From Gp13-AA77 sp035949375 (GTDB lineage Bacteria > Acidobacteriota > Terriglobia > UBA7540), in NCBI GenBank assembly GCA_035949375.1, contig DASZIG010000050.1:1-64000 (forward strand): a DNA stretch of 64,000 bases, given 5' to 3'. The position numbers and the translations under genes were made by a program. Each line of letters begins with the position of its first letter. Position 1 is the stretch's first letter. Under the pieces are notes generated by a model that saw only the letters and a program-made list of their open reading frames with translations, did no database searches and had not been told where the DNA came from. Below are positions 9,742 through 19,193 of this stretch, one piece after another.

Positions 9742-9880
9742 ATTCCAAAGGACTTAGGCCGGGGGCGGTTTTGGCTTTGGTGGCTTCGTTTGGCTTCGTT
9801 TTGACCTATTTTTCACACTGATTTACTGATCCTATTGGACTTAGTGGCTTCGTTTTGCAAAATTTTAGATTCTTTTTTTT
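9742..9880 (+). repeat. Copy A of a 140-bp dispersed intergenic repeat
   Basis: The segment from ATTCCAAAGGACTTA to TTAGATTCTTTTTTTT is matched at a constant offset of 30580 bases by 40322-40461. Alignment is ungapped for about 115 bases, with a two-base insertion in copy B near the end. Both are AT-rich compared with the surroundings, contain TGGCTTCGTTT three times and end in a run of T. No open reading frame is shared. The rest of the interval 9552-9998 (447 bases) holds no gene I can support. Confidence 0.85.
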
Positions 9881-9998
9881 CTATCTCAAAAGAGGATTAT
9901 CGCGGGGCTAGTCTCGAGGCTACGCAGTCCCAGTAATCTCGGACCGCAGGAGCGCTTACCCGGGCGTCCGCCAGACCTCTCAGAGCCAAGGACCACGA

Positions 9999-12014
9999 TT
10001 ACTTCTTCGTCAACGGCTGCCCGTCGATTATGTTGGCTAATTGCAGCCTTGCAGCCTCCCAAGCGTCGGGATCGTTGCTCCAACTGATCGGCTCGAAGTT
10101 GTAGGTACAATCATTTGCCGGGTTATAGCATTGGTTTTCCCACAACGCCAGCGGCACCATCTGCTGCACGAGGCTCGCGACGGCGCCCGGGGCAATCGCG
10201 TTCGCCAGCGCCAGGTAATCGACGTCTTGGATGCCGCGCCGCCAATACTTGAGCCGAAGGCTCGCAATCGGGCCGCTGATGCCGTACGAATTCGTTGGGA
10301 AGACGGCGTCCGTGCCGGGATAAAAGGCCACGCCGTTTCCGTTGTCCGAGTTATCGCTGATCTCGCCGTACATCGTGTTGTAGGAGGGCGCGGCGCCCCA
10401 GGTTTGCGCGGTGGCAAAGACGTCCGTGTTCCCAACTCCGTTCCCGGTGTTGTCGTAGTAAGTGGATTCCCAGATAAACCAGCGATTCACTTGTTTCTTA
10501 TATTGCGCCCACGGCAGCTCCCTCAAAGACGTACCGTCGTCTTCGATGGCGAATGACCCTTCGCCGGGGCGCGTGCCGGCATAGGCGAAGAGCTCTCTGG
10601 TGGGCTCGTCCGCAAGAACGGCATTCACGGCCTTTTGGTCCGTTTCCCTGTAGCCGCTCACCCAGTTGTTATCCTTCAGATAGCCCTGGCTATATGGCCA
10701 TAGCGAAGTGGGGTCGCTCAGGGCGTTCGGCGCACCGAGCAACGTTTGCGTCGCCATCGTAGGCAGATTCCTGCCCGGCCCCGTGATAGCGGACCACCAC
10801 CCTAGTTGAGTCATCAGGGTGGGCGTCATCGATTGGCAATACACCTCGTCGCAAAGATAAACGAACCTGTCGGTGGAAGGCGAGGAGGCCTCAAACCAGG
10901 TTTCCCAGCCGTTGAAGTCGGCCGTGAAGACGCTTTGCGTCAAGCCGCCGGTCATGCCTCCGTACGTGCCGATCGAGAATACGTTGTTCCCGGTTCCGGC
11001 GCCGGGCCCGGCGTATCCGTTGGTTGCAGTAAACCCGGTCCCGTTCAGGAACGGGATCCACTGCGGAGCGGGAGCATCTGTGTTCCAGCCAGGGCCGGTC
11101 CAGCCGGAACCAACGCCCATGTTGTCGTCTATGATCGAAATCTTGTGACGGTGTGCCACCAGCATCTGATTTTGCATCGCTTGGAGCGTCGCAGCGCCAT
11201 AGCGGGAATACAAATCACCGTACTCTGTGAACATCATGGTCAGAGAGGTTGGAGCGTCCGGGAGCGCGAAGTTCATCACCTCGAGGCTGATGGGCACGGT
11301 GCTGGTCGCGATACCGCTCTGGCTGATCGTGACCGTGCCGGTGTAGGCGCCGGGCGCGACGGTCTTGGGAATGTAAATATCCGCCCAGACGGATTGGTTG
11401 GTGCCCGCGCTAATCGTGAAGGTCGGCACGAGCTCGATCGGCACGGCAATGTCGGGGTAAAACCTGTTGGCTACGGGGCGCAGCGTAAAGGCGCATCCGG
11501 TCCCGCTCGGGCACTGCGCCCGGATAGGAAAGGTGGGCTCTTGCCAGGTGGCAAGGGTGCCGTAGAAGTCGTTGCTCAACCCCAGGATCTGGAGGTAGCG
11601 AATGTAAAACAGCTCGCTCTCGGTCGTGGTCCAGTTGAACAGGTTGTTTGTGGAACGGGGCGCATACCGAATCACTGACCCGTTCGGCCCGCTGAGGTCA
11701 CTCATGGTTACGCTGACGTTCGTCGCTGACGTCGAGGCCGCCTCCAGGATGAGATTGAAGTCGACCACTTCGTTCTTGGCTCCGAAGAGGGAGATCGTGG
11801 ACCCGTTCCATAAGCTGTTGGTGACGTTTTGCCCGTCGCTCGCCCGGAGCTCGTCCTGCGTCACTTTATCTTCGCCGTCGTTCGCCCAAACTGCTGTGAT
11901 CGCCGTATTCCCCGACCCCGGACCAGCGGCGAACGCCATCGCCGCAAGCGCGGTCGAGAAATAAAATGAAGTGACCACAGCAAAAACGACCCGCCTACGT
12001 TGTGTCTTTCTCAT
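9999..12014 (-). CDS. Secreted DUF4091-domain glycoside hydrolase-like protein
   Basis: The roughly 671-residue product has an N-terminal signal peptide ending AMAFA-AGPG, beta-sandwich regions (about 35-250), and a TIM-barrel-like middle that includes MMFTEYGDLYSRYG. The C-terminal DUF4091 hallmark is also clear: WFIWESTYYDN, then GVAFYPG and SLRLKYWRRGIQDVDYL. DUF4091 proteins are distant relatives of GH123 hexosaminidases; the substrate is unknown. The ATG at 12014 is chosen over the GTG three bases upstream because AGGAGG then sits six bases away. It is divergent from the M28 peptidase, with a palindrome and AT-rich promoter DNA between them. Confidence 0.82.
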   Translation of the reverse strand: MRKTQRRRVVFAVVTSFYFSTALAAMAFAAGPGSGNTAITAVWANDGEDKVTQDELRASDGQNVTNSLWNGSTISLFGAKNEVVDFNLILEAASTSATNVSVTMSDLSGPNGSVIRYAPRSTNNLFNWTTTESELFYIRYLQILGLSNDFYGTLATWQEPTFPIRAQCPSGTGCAFTLRPVANRFYPDIAVPIELVPTFTISAGTNQSVWADIYIPKTVAPGAYTGTVTISQSGIATSTVPISLEVMNFALPDAPTSLTMMFTEYGDLYSRYGAATLQAMQNQMLVAHRHKISIIDDNMGVGSGWTGPGWNTDAPAPQWIPFLNGTGFTATNGYAGPGAGTGNNVFSIGTYGGMTGGLTQSVFTADFNGWETWFEASSPSTDRFVYLCDEVYCQSMTPTLMTQLGWWSAITGPGRNLPTMATQTLLGAPNALSDPTSLWPYSQGYLKDNNWVSGYRETDQKAVNAVLADEPTRELFAYAGTRPGEGSFAIEDDGTSLRELPWAQYKKQVNRWFIWESTYYDNTGNGVGNTDVFATAQTWGAAPSYNTMYGEISDNSDNGNGVAFYPGTDAVFPTNSYGISGPIASLRLKYWRRGIQDVDYLALANAIAPGAVASLVQQMVPLALWENQCYNPANDCTYNFEPISWSNDPDAWEAARLQLANIIDGQPLTKK

Positions 12015-12059
12015 CACTGGCCTCCTGAGCCCTCGGACGTTGGGCAGGCAGCAGTATAC

Positions 12060-12085
12060 ATGTACTTAGTAGATATTCAGTACAT
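12060..12085. promoter_or_regulatory. Candidate operator: inverted repeat ATGTACT-N12-AGTACAT
   Basis: Seven-base perfect arms (12060-12066 and 12079-12085) with a 12-base AT-rich spacer lie in the 195-base gap between two divergent secreted-hydrolase genes. The size and symmetry fit a dimeric repressor or activator site; the regulator is unknown. Confidence 0.4.
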
Positions 12086-12089
12086 TATT

Positions 12090-12117
12090 TTGACTTTAAT
12101 AAACGCAATGTTATTAA
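12090..12117 (+). promoter_or_regulatory. Possible sigma70 promoter for the M28 peptidase gene
   Basis: TTGACT (12090-12095), a 16-base spacer and TATTAA (12112-12117) resemble -35/-10 boxes and lie about 90 bases before the start codon at 12210. The palindrome at 12060-12085 is immediately upstream, a position suited to activation or, for the opposite gene, repression. Confidence 0.4.
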
Positions 12118-12209
12118 GATGTTATGGATATGTGTAGCGAGAACATTGCGCCGGAGGCCGTCTTTGCATACTCTCTATGGGCCGATTCGGCAGCGAAGGA
12201 GAATATTCC

Positions 12210-13970
12210 ATGAAATACAGAACCCGCGAGCCGTTCGTAATTGCTCTCACCGCGATGGGTCTCGTTCTCCTGGCGGACCCTTACTCCGCCAGGGACAAGA
12301 AGCCCAAGGCGGCACCGGCTGCGGAACCGAGCGCGCCCGCCGTCGCCGGCCCACAGATCCCCGATCTCGAGTTCATCACCCGCCTGCGCGAGGAAGAGTT
12401 TGGCCACAGCCAGGTGATGGACATCATGAGCAGCCTGACCGATGACATCGGCCCGCGGCTCACGGGCTCTCCCAACATGAAGAAGGCGAACGAGTGGACG
12501 CGCGATGAGCTCACGAAGTGGGGTCTCGCGAACGCGCATCTCGAGGCCTGGGGGACGTTCGGGCGCGGCTGGGCGTATCAATTGTGCGAAGTGCGGATGA
12601 TCTCCCCGGATTACATGCAATTCCTGGCCTTGCCGGAGGCGTGGACGCCGGGAACGAACGGCCCCGTGCGCGGCGACGTGGTGCAGTTGACGGCCACGAC
12701 CGCGGCCGATCTCGACAAATATAAGGGGCAGCTCGCCGGCAAAATCGTGCTGATGGGCGAGGCGCGCGTGCCGGATCCCATCGAGAAGCCCGAGTTCACC
12801 CGCGATGACGACGCGGAGCTCGCCCGGATCGGCAACTTCGAGATCCCGGCCGGGCGCGGCCCCGGCGGTCCGCTTGGGCCGGCCAACCGGCAGCAGTTCG
12901 TGGAACGCCAGCGCTTTCAGGAAGCGCTCAACAAGTTCCTGGCTGATGAGCACGTGGCGGCCGTGCTTGAAATCACGCGGCTACCCGGCCAGGACGGCAC
13001 CATCTTCGTGCAGTCGGGCGGCAGCTACGAGAAAGGCAAGACCGTAGGCTATCCAAAAATCACGCTCTCGGTGGAGCATTTCGGACGCCTGGCGCGCCTG
13101 GTGGCCAAGAAGGTCCCGGTCCAGGTTGAGGTGAACGTGGAAGCGCAGTTTTACGATGACGATGACAAGGCCTACGACACTGTCGCCGAAATTCCGGGAA
13201 CCGATCCGAAACTCAAAGATCAGCTCGTGATGCTCGGGGGACACATGGATTCCTGGCACGCGGGCGAGGGCGCCACGGACAACGGCTCAGGCGTGGCCGC
13301 GGCCATGGAAGCGGTGCGCCTGCTGAAGCAACTCGGCGCGCAGCCCCGGCGCACCGTCCGGGTCGTGCTGTGGTCCGGCGAGGAGGAAGGGCTGCTCGGC
13401 TCGCGCGGATACGTGAAGAACCACTTCGGGTCGCGCCCCGAGTCCACCAATCCGCGGGACCGGGACGTGCCGGCGTTCATGCGCCCGCCCTCCGGGCCGC
13501 TCGAATTGAAGCCGGAGCAGAAGCTGGTGTCGGTGTATTTCAACCTGGACAACGGCACGGGCAGGATTCGTGGCATATACACGCAGGGAAACGGGGCGGT
13601 CGCGCCGATTTTTCAGAAATGGATGGAGCCCTTCCGCGATCTCGGCATGACCACGCTCACCATGCGGAACACCGGCGGTACCGATCATCTCTCCTTCGAT
13701 GCCGTCGGCATTCCCGCCTTTCAGTTCATTCAAGACCCCATGGACTACGGAACGCTCACGCACCATTCCAACCTGGACGTGTACGAGCACGTGCGTCCGG
13801 AGGACATGAAGCAGGCGGCGGCGATCATGGCCGCCTTCGTCTACAACGCAGCCATGTGCGACGACATGATGCCGCGGAAGCCGATGCGTCCGGCTGAGCC
13901 TGCAGCAGGCTCCGAACCGGGAGCAACGCCCGCCCCAGGTGCGCAGCCTCGTTCGACCACGAGTCCGTAG
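12210..13970 (+). CDS. Secreted M28-family zinc aminopeptidase (copy 1)
   Basis: The 586-residue protein has a short signal segment (about 1-27), a PA-like/linker region, and an M28 metallopeptidase domain from about residue 330. Zinc-ligand motifs are complete: GGHMDSWHAGEGATDNGSG (His and bridging Asp), SGEEEGLLGS (catalytic Glu plus ligand Glu), NLDNGTG (Asp) and THHSNLD (His). The tail is Pro/Ala-rich. Relatives remove N-terminal residues from peptides in the periplasm or outside. ATG 12210 is chosen because AAGGAG lies seven bases upstream; an upstream ATG at 12177 has no such site. It is a clear paralogue of the gene at 59344-61098. Confidence 0.92.
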   Translation: MKYRTREPFVIALTAMGLVLLADPYSARDKKPKAAPAAEPSAPAVAGPQIPDLEFITRLREEEFGHSQVMDIMSSLTDDIGPRLTGSPNMKKANEWTRDELTKWGLANAHLEAWGTFGRGWAYQLCEVRMISPDYMQFLALPEAWTPGTNGPVRGDVVQLTATTAADLDKYKGQLAGKIVLMGEARVPDPIEKPEFTRDDDAELARIGNFEIPAGRGPGGPLGPANRQQFVERQRFQEALNKFLADEHVAAVLEITRLPGQDGTIFVQSGGSYEKGKTVGYPKITLSVEHFGRLARLVAKKVPVQVEVNVEAQFYDDDDKAYDTVAEIPGTDPKLKDQLVMLGGHMDSWHAGEGATDNGSGVAAAMEAVRLLKQLGAQPRRTVRVVLWSGEEEGLLGSRGYVKNHFGSRPESTNPRDRDVPAFMRPPSGPLELKPEQKLVSVYFNLDNGTGRIRGIYTQGNGAVAPIFQKWMEPFRDLGMTTLTMRNTGGTDHLSFDAVGIPAFQFIQDPMDYGTLTHHSNLDVYEHVRPEDMKQAAAIMAAFVYNAAMCDDMMPRKPMRPAEPAAGSEPGATPAPGAQPRSTTSP

Positions 13971-14035
13971 TGAAGGGTCAGCCGCCCCAGGTGGCGGTGA
14001 CCACCTCGCGACATTGAACAAGCTCGCGGTGCAAA

Positions 14036-14053
14036 GCGGCAGCAAGCTGCCGC
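14036..14053. terminator. Hairpin GCGGCAG-CAAG-CTGCCGC between convergent genes
   Basis: Perfect 7-bp arms and a 4-base loop lie in the 113-base gap between the convergent M28 and GH3 genes. No strong U-run follows on the plus strand, so it may be a bidirectional terminator or a REP-like element. The placement is what a terminator would need. Confidence 0.45.
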
Positions 14054-14083
14054 ACTCAAAAGCTGGCACTCGCGGGCCTTTCG

Positions 14084-16435
14084 TTACGGCGCGGCCACCT
14101 GCAACGGGACCGTGCTCGTCTGATCCGAACTCGGGCCGACCATGATATCGAAAACGCCGGCCTCGACCACCTCGTGCATGTCGCGATCCAGCATCTGTAG
14201 CTCTTTCGGCGTCAGCTTGAACTCCAGCGTCTTCTTCTCCCCCGGTTTCAGGCTGACGCGCTCGAAGCCGCGCAGCTCCATCACCGGACGCGTGACCGAA
14301 GCCACACGCTGATGAATGTAAAGCTCGGCCACCTCGTCGCCCTCGCGGCTGCCGGTATTGGCAACGTCAACGCTGACCGTTGCCTCGCCCGCAACGCCGA
14401 TCGACGTGGGACTCACGCGCAGGTTATCGAAGTGAAAGGTCGTGTAGCTCAAACCCCATCCGAACGGGAACAGGGGCTTGCGGCCGTTGAACAAATAGCT
14501 GCGATTCATTGAAGGCTTGTGATCGTAATAATCCGGCAGCTCGCCGACGTTGCGCGGGAAGCTGATGGGCAACTTGCCTCCCGGATTCACGTCGCCGAAT
14601 AAGACGCCGGCTGCTGCCGTGCCGCCCTCCTGCCCGAGGTACCAGCCTTCCAGAATCGCGGGCACGTGTTCCGCCGCGTAGTTGATCGAGAGCGGCCGGC
14701 CGTTGATCAGGAGGACCACCGTGGGCGTTCCGGTCTCAACGACCGCCTTGATGAGCTGATCCTGCGCGCCGATCAAGTCGAGCGAGTCGCGATCGCCGAG
14801 GTGACTTTCGGACCACGCCTCGCGATTCGTGTGTTCGTTTTCGCCGACCACCACGATGGCCACGTCCGCGTGGCGCGCCACCTCGACGGCGGCCTGAATG
14901 CTCTTGACCTGCGAGGCCGGATCGGGCAGCTTGACCTCGTTCTCGTACCAGGCCGACCAGCCCTGCTTGCCTTCCGTAATCTTGCAGCCCTCGGAATAGA
15001 CCACCTTCGCGCTCGCGCCAACTCGCTGGCGAATACCTTCCAGAATGCTCACTTCATGCGCGGGCTCGCGGCTGTAGCCGCCCAGGTGGACGTCCGCCGC
15101 ATTGGGACCGATCACCGCAATGGTCTTGAGCCTGGTGAGATCGAGCGGCAGGACGTTGTGATCGTTCTTCATAAGCACGATCGCCTCCTGCGCGGCCTTA
15201 AGCGCGATCTGGCGATGCTCAGGACTGTTCGTGACGCGCTCGGCGTAGGCCGGATCGACATAGGGATTGTCGAAAAGCCCCAGCCTGAATTTGTCATAAA
15301 GGATTCGGGAGACCGCCCGGTCGATCTGCCACTCGGGCACGCGCCCGGCTTTCACCTGGTCGAGGAGCGTGCGGTAAACCGATCCATCGCTCAGGTCATA
15401 ATCCACTCCGGCGGCGAGCGCCTGGCGCGCGGCATCCGCGTTGTCGGCTGCGATGTGGTGCGTCTGGACCAGCATCTGCAATCCGCTGCCGTCGGAACTC
15501 ACGTAGCCACGGAATCCCCACTCCTGGCGCAGGACCTTGTCGAGCAGCCAGGGGTTGACGTGCGAAGGAATGCCGTCGATCTCGTTGTAGGAGGCCATCA
15601 CGCTCCCGGCGTGCGCCTCCTGGACGGCGGCCTGAAAAGGCACCAGGAACGACTCGCGAAGCACGCGCTCGGAAAAGTTGGCGGGCGCGGCGTTCGTGCC
15701 GCCTTCCGGCTCTCCGTGGGCCGCGAAGTGCTTGGCGGTGGCCATCACGTGATGGCGATCGATGATGTAGTTCGGACCTTGCAGCCCTTCGATCGCGGCC
15801 ACGCCCATGTGCGCCACCAGGTACGGATCTTCGCCGTAGGTCTCCTCGGTGCGGCCCCAGCGCGGATCGCGCCCGAGGTCGAGCACCGGTGAAAAGGCCT
15901 GGTTCACGCCCGCCGAGCCCATCTCGTCGCCCGCCGCCGTGAAGACCTGCCGGATCAGCGGCGGGTCCCAGGTGCTCGCGAGGCCTAAGACCTGCGGAAA
16001 GCTCGTCGCGCCGTGCGACATGAATCCGTGCAGCGCTTCGCCAAAGGACAACGTGGGGATGCCGAGCCGGGTTTTCTCCATCAGGTACCGCTGCACTGCG
16101 TTGTGCAACACCGCCGCGTCATGGACGCTCACCTTGGACTCATTGCTGAACATTTGGCGGAACACGTCGCGGGCGCTCTCGGTCGTGAACTGGCCGGTGT
16201 TGTCGAGAATCTCCCCACCACGCCGCGGATAAAGCTGATCGGCCTTTTCCTCCAGGGTCATGCGCCCGAGCAGGTCCGACACGCGCTGGACGAGCGGCAG
16301 CCGTGGATTCTTGTAATCCGGCAAAGCGTCCTGCGCCGGCATCGACGTACTGAGAATCAGCAGCACGATCCCCAGGCTGAATGCTGTTCTTGGCACAGTC
16401 TTGCGATAGCGGATCGAAGTCTGTCGTTTGATCAT
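14084..16435 (-). CDS. Glycoside hydrolase family 3 beta-glucosidase/xylosidase
   Basis: This 783-residue exported enzyme has a signal peptide (about 1-35, ending SMPAQ-DALP), the GH3 N-terminal barrel (about 45-390) with KHFAAHGEPEGG and the nucleophile region YVSSDGSG (Asp315), and the C-terminal alpha/beta sandwich (about 425-650). A fibronectin-III-like domain follows (about 690-775, 'PGEKKTLEFKLTP'). Length and order match BglX-type enzymes, which hydrolyse beta-glucosidic or beta-xylosidic bonds. GGAGGGG lies upstream of the ATG. The gene is convergent with the M28 peptidase. The precise sugar cannot be told from sequence alone. Confidence 0.94.
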   Translation of the reverse strand: MIKRQTSIRYRKTVPRTAFSLGIVLLILSTSMPAQDALPDYKNPRLPLVQRVSDLLGRMTLEEKADQLYPRRGGEILDNTGQFTTESARDVFRQMFSNESKVSVHDAAVLHNAVQRYLMEKTRLGIPTLSFGEALHGFMSHGATSFPQVLGLASTWDPPLIRQVFTAAGDEMGSAGVNQAFSPVLDLGRDPRWGRTEETYGEDPYLVAHMGVAAIEGLQGPNYIIDRHHVMATAKHFAAHGEPEGGTNAAPANFSERVLRESFLVPFQAAVQEAHAGSVMASYNEIDGIPSHVNPWLLDKVLRQEWGFRGYVSSDGSGLQMLVQTHHIAADNADAARQALAAGVDYDLSDGSVYRTLLDQVKAGRVPEWQIDRAVSRILYDKFRLGLFDNPYVDPAYAERVTNSPEHRQIALKAAQEAIVLMKNDHNVLPLDLTRLKTIAVIGPNAADVHLGGYSREPAHEVSILEGIRQRVGASAKVVYSEGCKITEGKQGWSAWYENEVKLPDPASQVKSIQAAVEVARHADVAIVVVGENEHTNREAWSESHLGDRDSLDLIGAQDQLIKAVVETGTPTVVLLINGRPLSINYAAEHVPAILEGWYLGQEGGTAAAGVLFGDVNPGGKLPISFPRNVGELPDYYDHKPSMNRSYLFNGRKPLFPFGWGLSYTTFHFDNLRVSPTSIGVAGEATVSVDVANTGSREGDEVAELYIHQRVASVTRPVMELRGFERVSLKPGEKKTLEFKLTPKELQMLDRDMHEVVEAGVFDIMVGPSSDQTSTVPLQVAAP

Positions 16436-16649
16436 TAAGCGCCCCTCCGGACTCGCAGCAAAGGTTATAACCCAGTCGAGGTTAACAGTCGACCGTCAGA
16501 AGCAAGCTGCGATCACCTGGACGTCCGATTTGTGGCACTCCGTCACTGAGCCGGATAGCGGGAGGAGAAACTCTGTCCCGTTCGGCTGATTCCGGCTACG
16601 CGGAACGGGTGGTTGATTCGGCGGTGCTACCAACGCTACCATTGAAGGC

Positions 16650-16919
16650 ATGGCGAACTTGAACATCCGAAATCTGCCCGAACCGGTGCGCACGGGGTTG
16701 CGCCTTCGCGCCGCTCGCAAGGGCCGTAGCATGGAAGCCGAAGCTCGTACCATTCTGGCGGAGGCGGTGCGAGGAGAGACCGGACGGACGTTTGATCCGG
16801 AGTTGCTGCAGGACTTCATCGCGGGATTGTTCAAAGGCAAACCGCCCCGGCTCACGGATGAGCTGATCCGGGAGCGCCGCCGCGAAGCGCGCAATGCCAA
16901 AAGGGAAGAACGGCCGTGA
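16650..16919 (+). CDS. vapB: FitA/VapB-type ribbon-helix-helix antitoxin
   Basis: The 89-residue protein opens MANLNIRNLPEPV, the beta-strand and first helix of a FitA-like ribbon-helix-helix fold, followed by LRLRAARKGRSMEAEARTIL, the helix-turn region. The basic C-terminus, rich in Arg, would wrap the toxin. It should bind its own promoter as a dimer and block the PIN toxin encoded next. Its TGA stop overlaps the GTG start of that gene (GTGA), typical of translational coupling. The pair looks intact. Confidence 0.88.
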   Translation: MANLNIRNLPEPVRTGLRLRAARKGRSMEAEARTILAEAVRGETGRTFDPELLQDFIAGLFKGKPPRLTDELIRERRREARNAKREERP

Positions 16920-17293
16920 TCAGTCTGGACGCTTCGGCGCTGCTCGCCTTCCTGCTGCGCGAGCGCGGACACGAGCGGGTTCGAGAGCTCCTGAGCGAGG
17001 CTTGTATGTCCACGGTGAACTTTTCCGAGGTGCTTGGCCGCTTCGCGCGCGCCGGTCAAGACGTGGTGCTCATCGCGGAAAAGCTTGTGGCGTCGCCCAT
17101 CGAGCTGGTCCCGTTTTCAACCGAGCAGGCGGCCATCGCGGCGGCACTCCTTCCAGTGACCCAATCCGAAGGGCTTTCGCTCGGGGATCGTGCCTGTCTC
17201 GCGCTGGCGCGGGAACGCGAAATCCGCGCGGTGACGGCTGATCAGTCGTGGCGCCGGCTGAAAATTCGCATTGAGATTGAGATCATCCGCTGA
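16916..17293 (+). CDS. vapC: VapC-type PIN-domain ribonuclease toxin
   Basis: The 125-residue protein has the full PIN acidic set: Asp5 (MISLDASALLAF), Glu38 (VNFSEVLGR), Asp91 (LSLGDRACLALA) and Asp109 (AVTADQSW). Such toxins cleave tRNA or rRNA using Mg2+ and stop translation until the antitoxin returns. It starts with GTG overlapping the antitoxin stop codon. With every catalytic residue present and no frameshift, it should be functional, unlike the two decayed systems nearby. Confidence 0.9.
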   Translation: MISLDASALLAFLLRERGHERVRELLSEACMSTVNFSEVLGRFARAGQDVVLIAEKLVASPIELVPFSTEQAAIAAALLPVTQSEGLSLGDRACLALAREREIRAVTADQSWRRLKIRIEIEIIR

Positions 17294-17496
17294 TCCCCCG
17301 GCAAGCACGCTCCCAGTTTCTGCGCCCGGACGACAGGCTCAGACCTTCGATCGGCCTTTGAGCGAGGTGCGTCGGCGGGGTAAAGCGGTCAAAAGCTGCA
17401 CGTCGACAAACGAAAGAAGCGCGAAGGTGGCCCCGGCCTTCGCAGACAACGCGACAAGCCGGGGCCGATTCAGCATGAGATCAGCAAGAGCTCCGC

Positions 17497-18741
17497 TTAT
17501 CGCGGCGGCAAGCCGGCGTTGAGGCTGAATACCGTGCCGTCTCCGAAATGGTTCTTTGAGGCTTTGCCGTACTGGTAGGTTGATCCCCAGAATGTTCCGT
17601 CCGAGGCCTGGATCAGCTCGGCCGGATAAGCGCCAACCGCGGCCGTCGAGGAGAACGGGGCCAGAGTCTGAATCAGGCTGCCATCGGTAGGCGAAATCTT
17701 GTCGATGTCTCCGTAGCCGCTGTCGCCGTTGTAGTTGTCCACCCAGAAGTTCCCGTCGCTCGCGAGCATCATGGTTTGCGGGCTGCCGGCTCCATCACGA
17801 GTGGTGTAGAAAGGGAAAAGCTGCAGATCGCTGCCGTCCGATTGAACCTCGAAAATGCCGGCGCCCGACACTCCGTAAATTCCATACACCCCGTAAAAGT
17901 TACCGTTCGGGCCGAGGGTCAGTAAAGACCCCGAAGAAGGCAGGCCGTTAAACAGCGGGAAATTCATCGGAGAGGCCTCGAATTCGCCGGTGGCTTCCGT
18001 GTAGTGGAATAGCAGCTCGCCGAGTGTGGTGCTGACGGAGAGGCCGTAGAATGTGCCGTCAGAAGCTACCACAAGTGGGGATGGAGCTTCTCCGGCAGTG
18101 GAAATATTGAAGTTGAAAACGACCTCGTATGCTCCCGAAGACGGCGTGACCTTAAAGATGGCGCCCGCGTTATTCGCGCCTCCGGTGTAGGTCGTGCCAT
18201 ACACGTTACCGTCCGTTCCCACCGCCAGCGCCCCGCCGCCGGCGCCGTCAGTACAGTTCGAGCTGGAGCAGTACTTGTGAACAATTTGAAAATGCGATCC
18301 GTCCCTGTTCACTCGATAAAGCAGCCCGTAGCCGCAGTAGCCGTTGCAGCCATTGATCCCGCCATAGAGGGTTTCGCCGTAGATCTTCCCGTCCGGACCC
18401 TCGGTCAGCAAGCCCGGAAGGTTGCCGTTCGCGTAGTTCTTGTCCGGTCCGGGAAGGAAGGTGTGCAGAACCTTCACCGTACCGGTCGGCGTGAGAGAGA
18501 ACACCGTTCCCCCGTTCGGGGCTGAAGTGCCTTCCATCGAGTCCTGCGCCGCGCCATAGAAATTTCCGTCGGAACCTTGAATGAGCGAATCGGGTCTTCC
18601 GCCCTGGGGACACTGGCCTATCCTTTCGAACGGGTTGCCCGCGCAGGTAAAGGTGTAGACAGCGGTGAACTGCGGATTGGCTGCGTACGCGGAACCGGCC
18701 AGCAGCCCGAAAAGAACAATCACGGAGAACTTTGCCTTCAT
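17497..18741 (-). CDS. Secreted HAF/'Gloeo_Verruco' (TIGR03803) repeat protein
   Basis: The 414-residue protein has a signal peptide ending GSAYA-ANPQ and tandem units of about 45-60 residues with the signature 'G-S-D-G-N-F-Y-G' followed by 'G-T-V-F-S-L-T-P'. Examples are GSDGNFYGAAQ, GPDGKIYGETL, GTDGNVYGTTY, ASDGTFYGLS and ASDGTFWGSTY. TIGR03803 repeats are predicted to build a beta-propeller on extracellular proteins; the role is unknown. The ATG at 18741 is chosen since AAGGAG lies eight bases upstream and it begins the signal peptide directly; an in-frame start 51 bases further out would add a basic stretch without a ribosome-binding site. Confidence 0.85.
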   Translation of the reverse strand: MKAKFSVIVLFGLLAGSAYAANPQFTAVYTFTCAGNPFERIGQCPQGGRPDSLIQGSDGNFYGAAQDSMEGTSAPNGGTVFSLTPTGTVKVLHTFLPGPDKNYANGNLPGLLTEGPDGKIYGETLYGGINGCNGYCGYGLLYRVNRDGSHFQIVHKYCSSSNCTDGAGGGALAVGTDGNVYGTTYTGGANNAGAIFKVTPSSGAYEVVFNFNISTAGEAPSPLVVASDGTFYGLSVSTTLGELLFHYTEATGEFEASPMNFPLFNGLPSSGSLLTLGPNGNFYGVYGIYGVSGAGIFEVQSDGSDLQLFPFYTTRDGAGSPQTMMLASDGNFWVDNYNGDSGYGDIDKISPTDGSLIQTLAPFSSTAAVGAYPAELIQASDGTFWGSTYQYGKASKNHFGDGTVFSLNAGLPPR

Positions 18742-19193
18742 GCGAATACTCCTTGTGGCCGCGAAATTTGGGCGCAGGCGGCTAACTCGCATTTTTAGTA
18801 CAGCGCCAAACGGGAGTTGTCATGAAAATGTAAAAAGTTGGAAGGGGGCCCGTTACATTCGCCGGAGCCGGCTCGCTTACGGGCTCATGGACACCTCCGG
18901 CGCGATGATCGGCTGCACGGGCCCTCGAATCGGCGATGGACGCCCCGCGATTGAAGGCGGCGCCGCACCGTGCTGGCGAAGCCCGTTTCTGAAATCGATT
19001 CTGGCGTATACTCGGCAGCCGGGCTCTTGAACGACGAGCCAGCCGGAGGTCCCGCGAATGCCGGAAACCGGCCGCGCTGTGGAGCTTTGCCTTTGATTAC
19101 GGCCGGCGGGCAGATCTCGGTTGAGAGCTTCTGGCCACAGACGACACTGAGGTACATTGAAGGCGGCAGCGCATCTTAAGAGGAATCATCTGC
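18742..19193. other. Intergenic, no gene supported
   Basis: About 450 bases separate the HAF-repeat gene from deoC. Short open frames exist but show no family pattern and no ribosome-binding sites. AAGAGGA lies about 9 bases before the deoC ATG. I see no RNA gene or repeat here. Confidence 0.5.

Noticed and set aside
18970..19179. 69-residue frame upstream of deoC
   Set aside because: No ribosome-binding site or motif.
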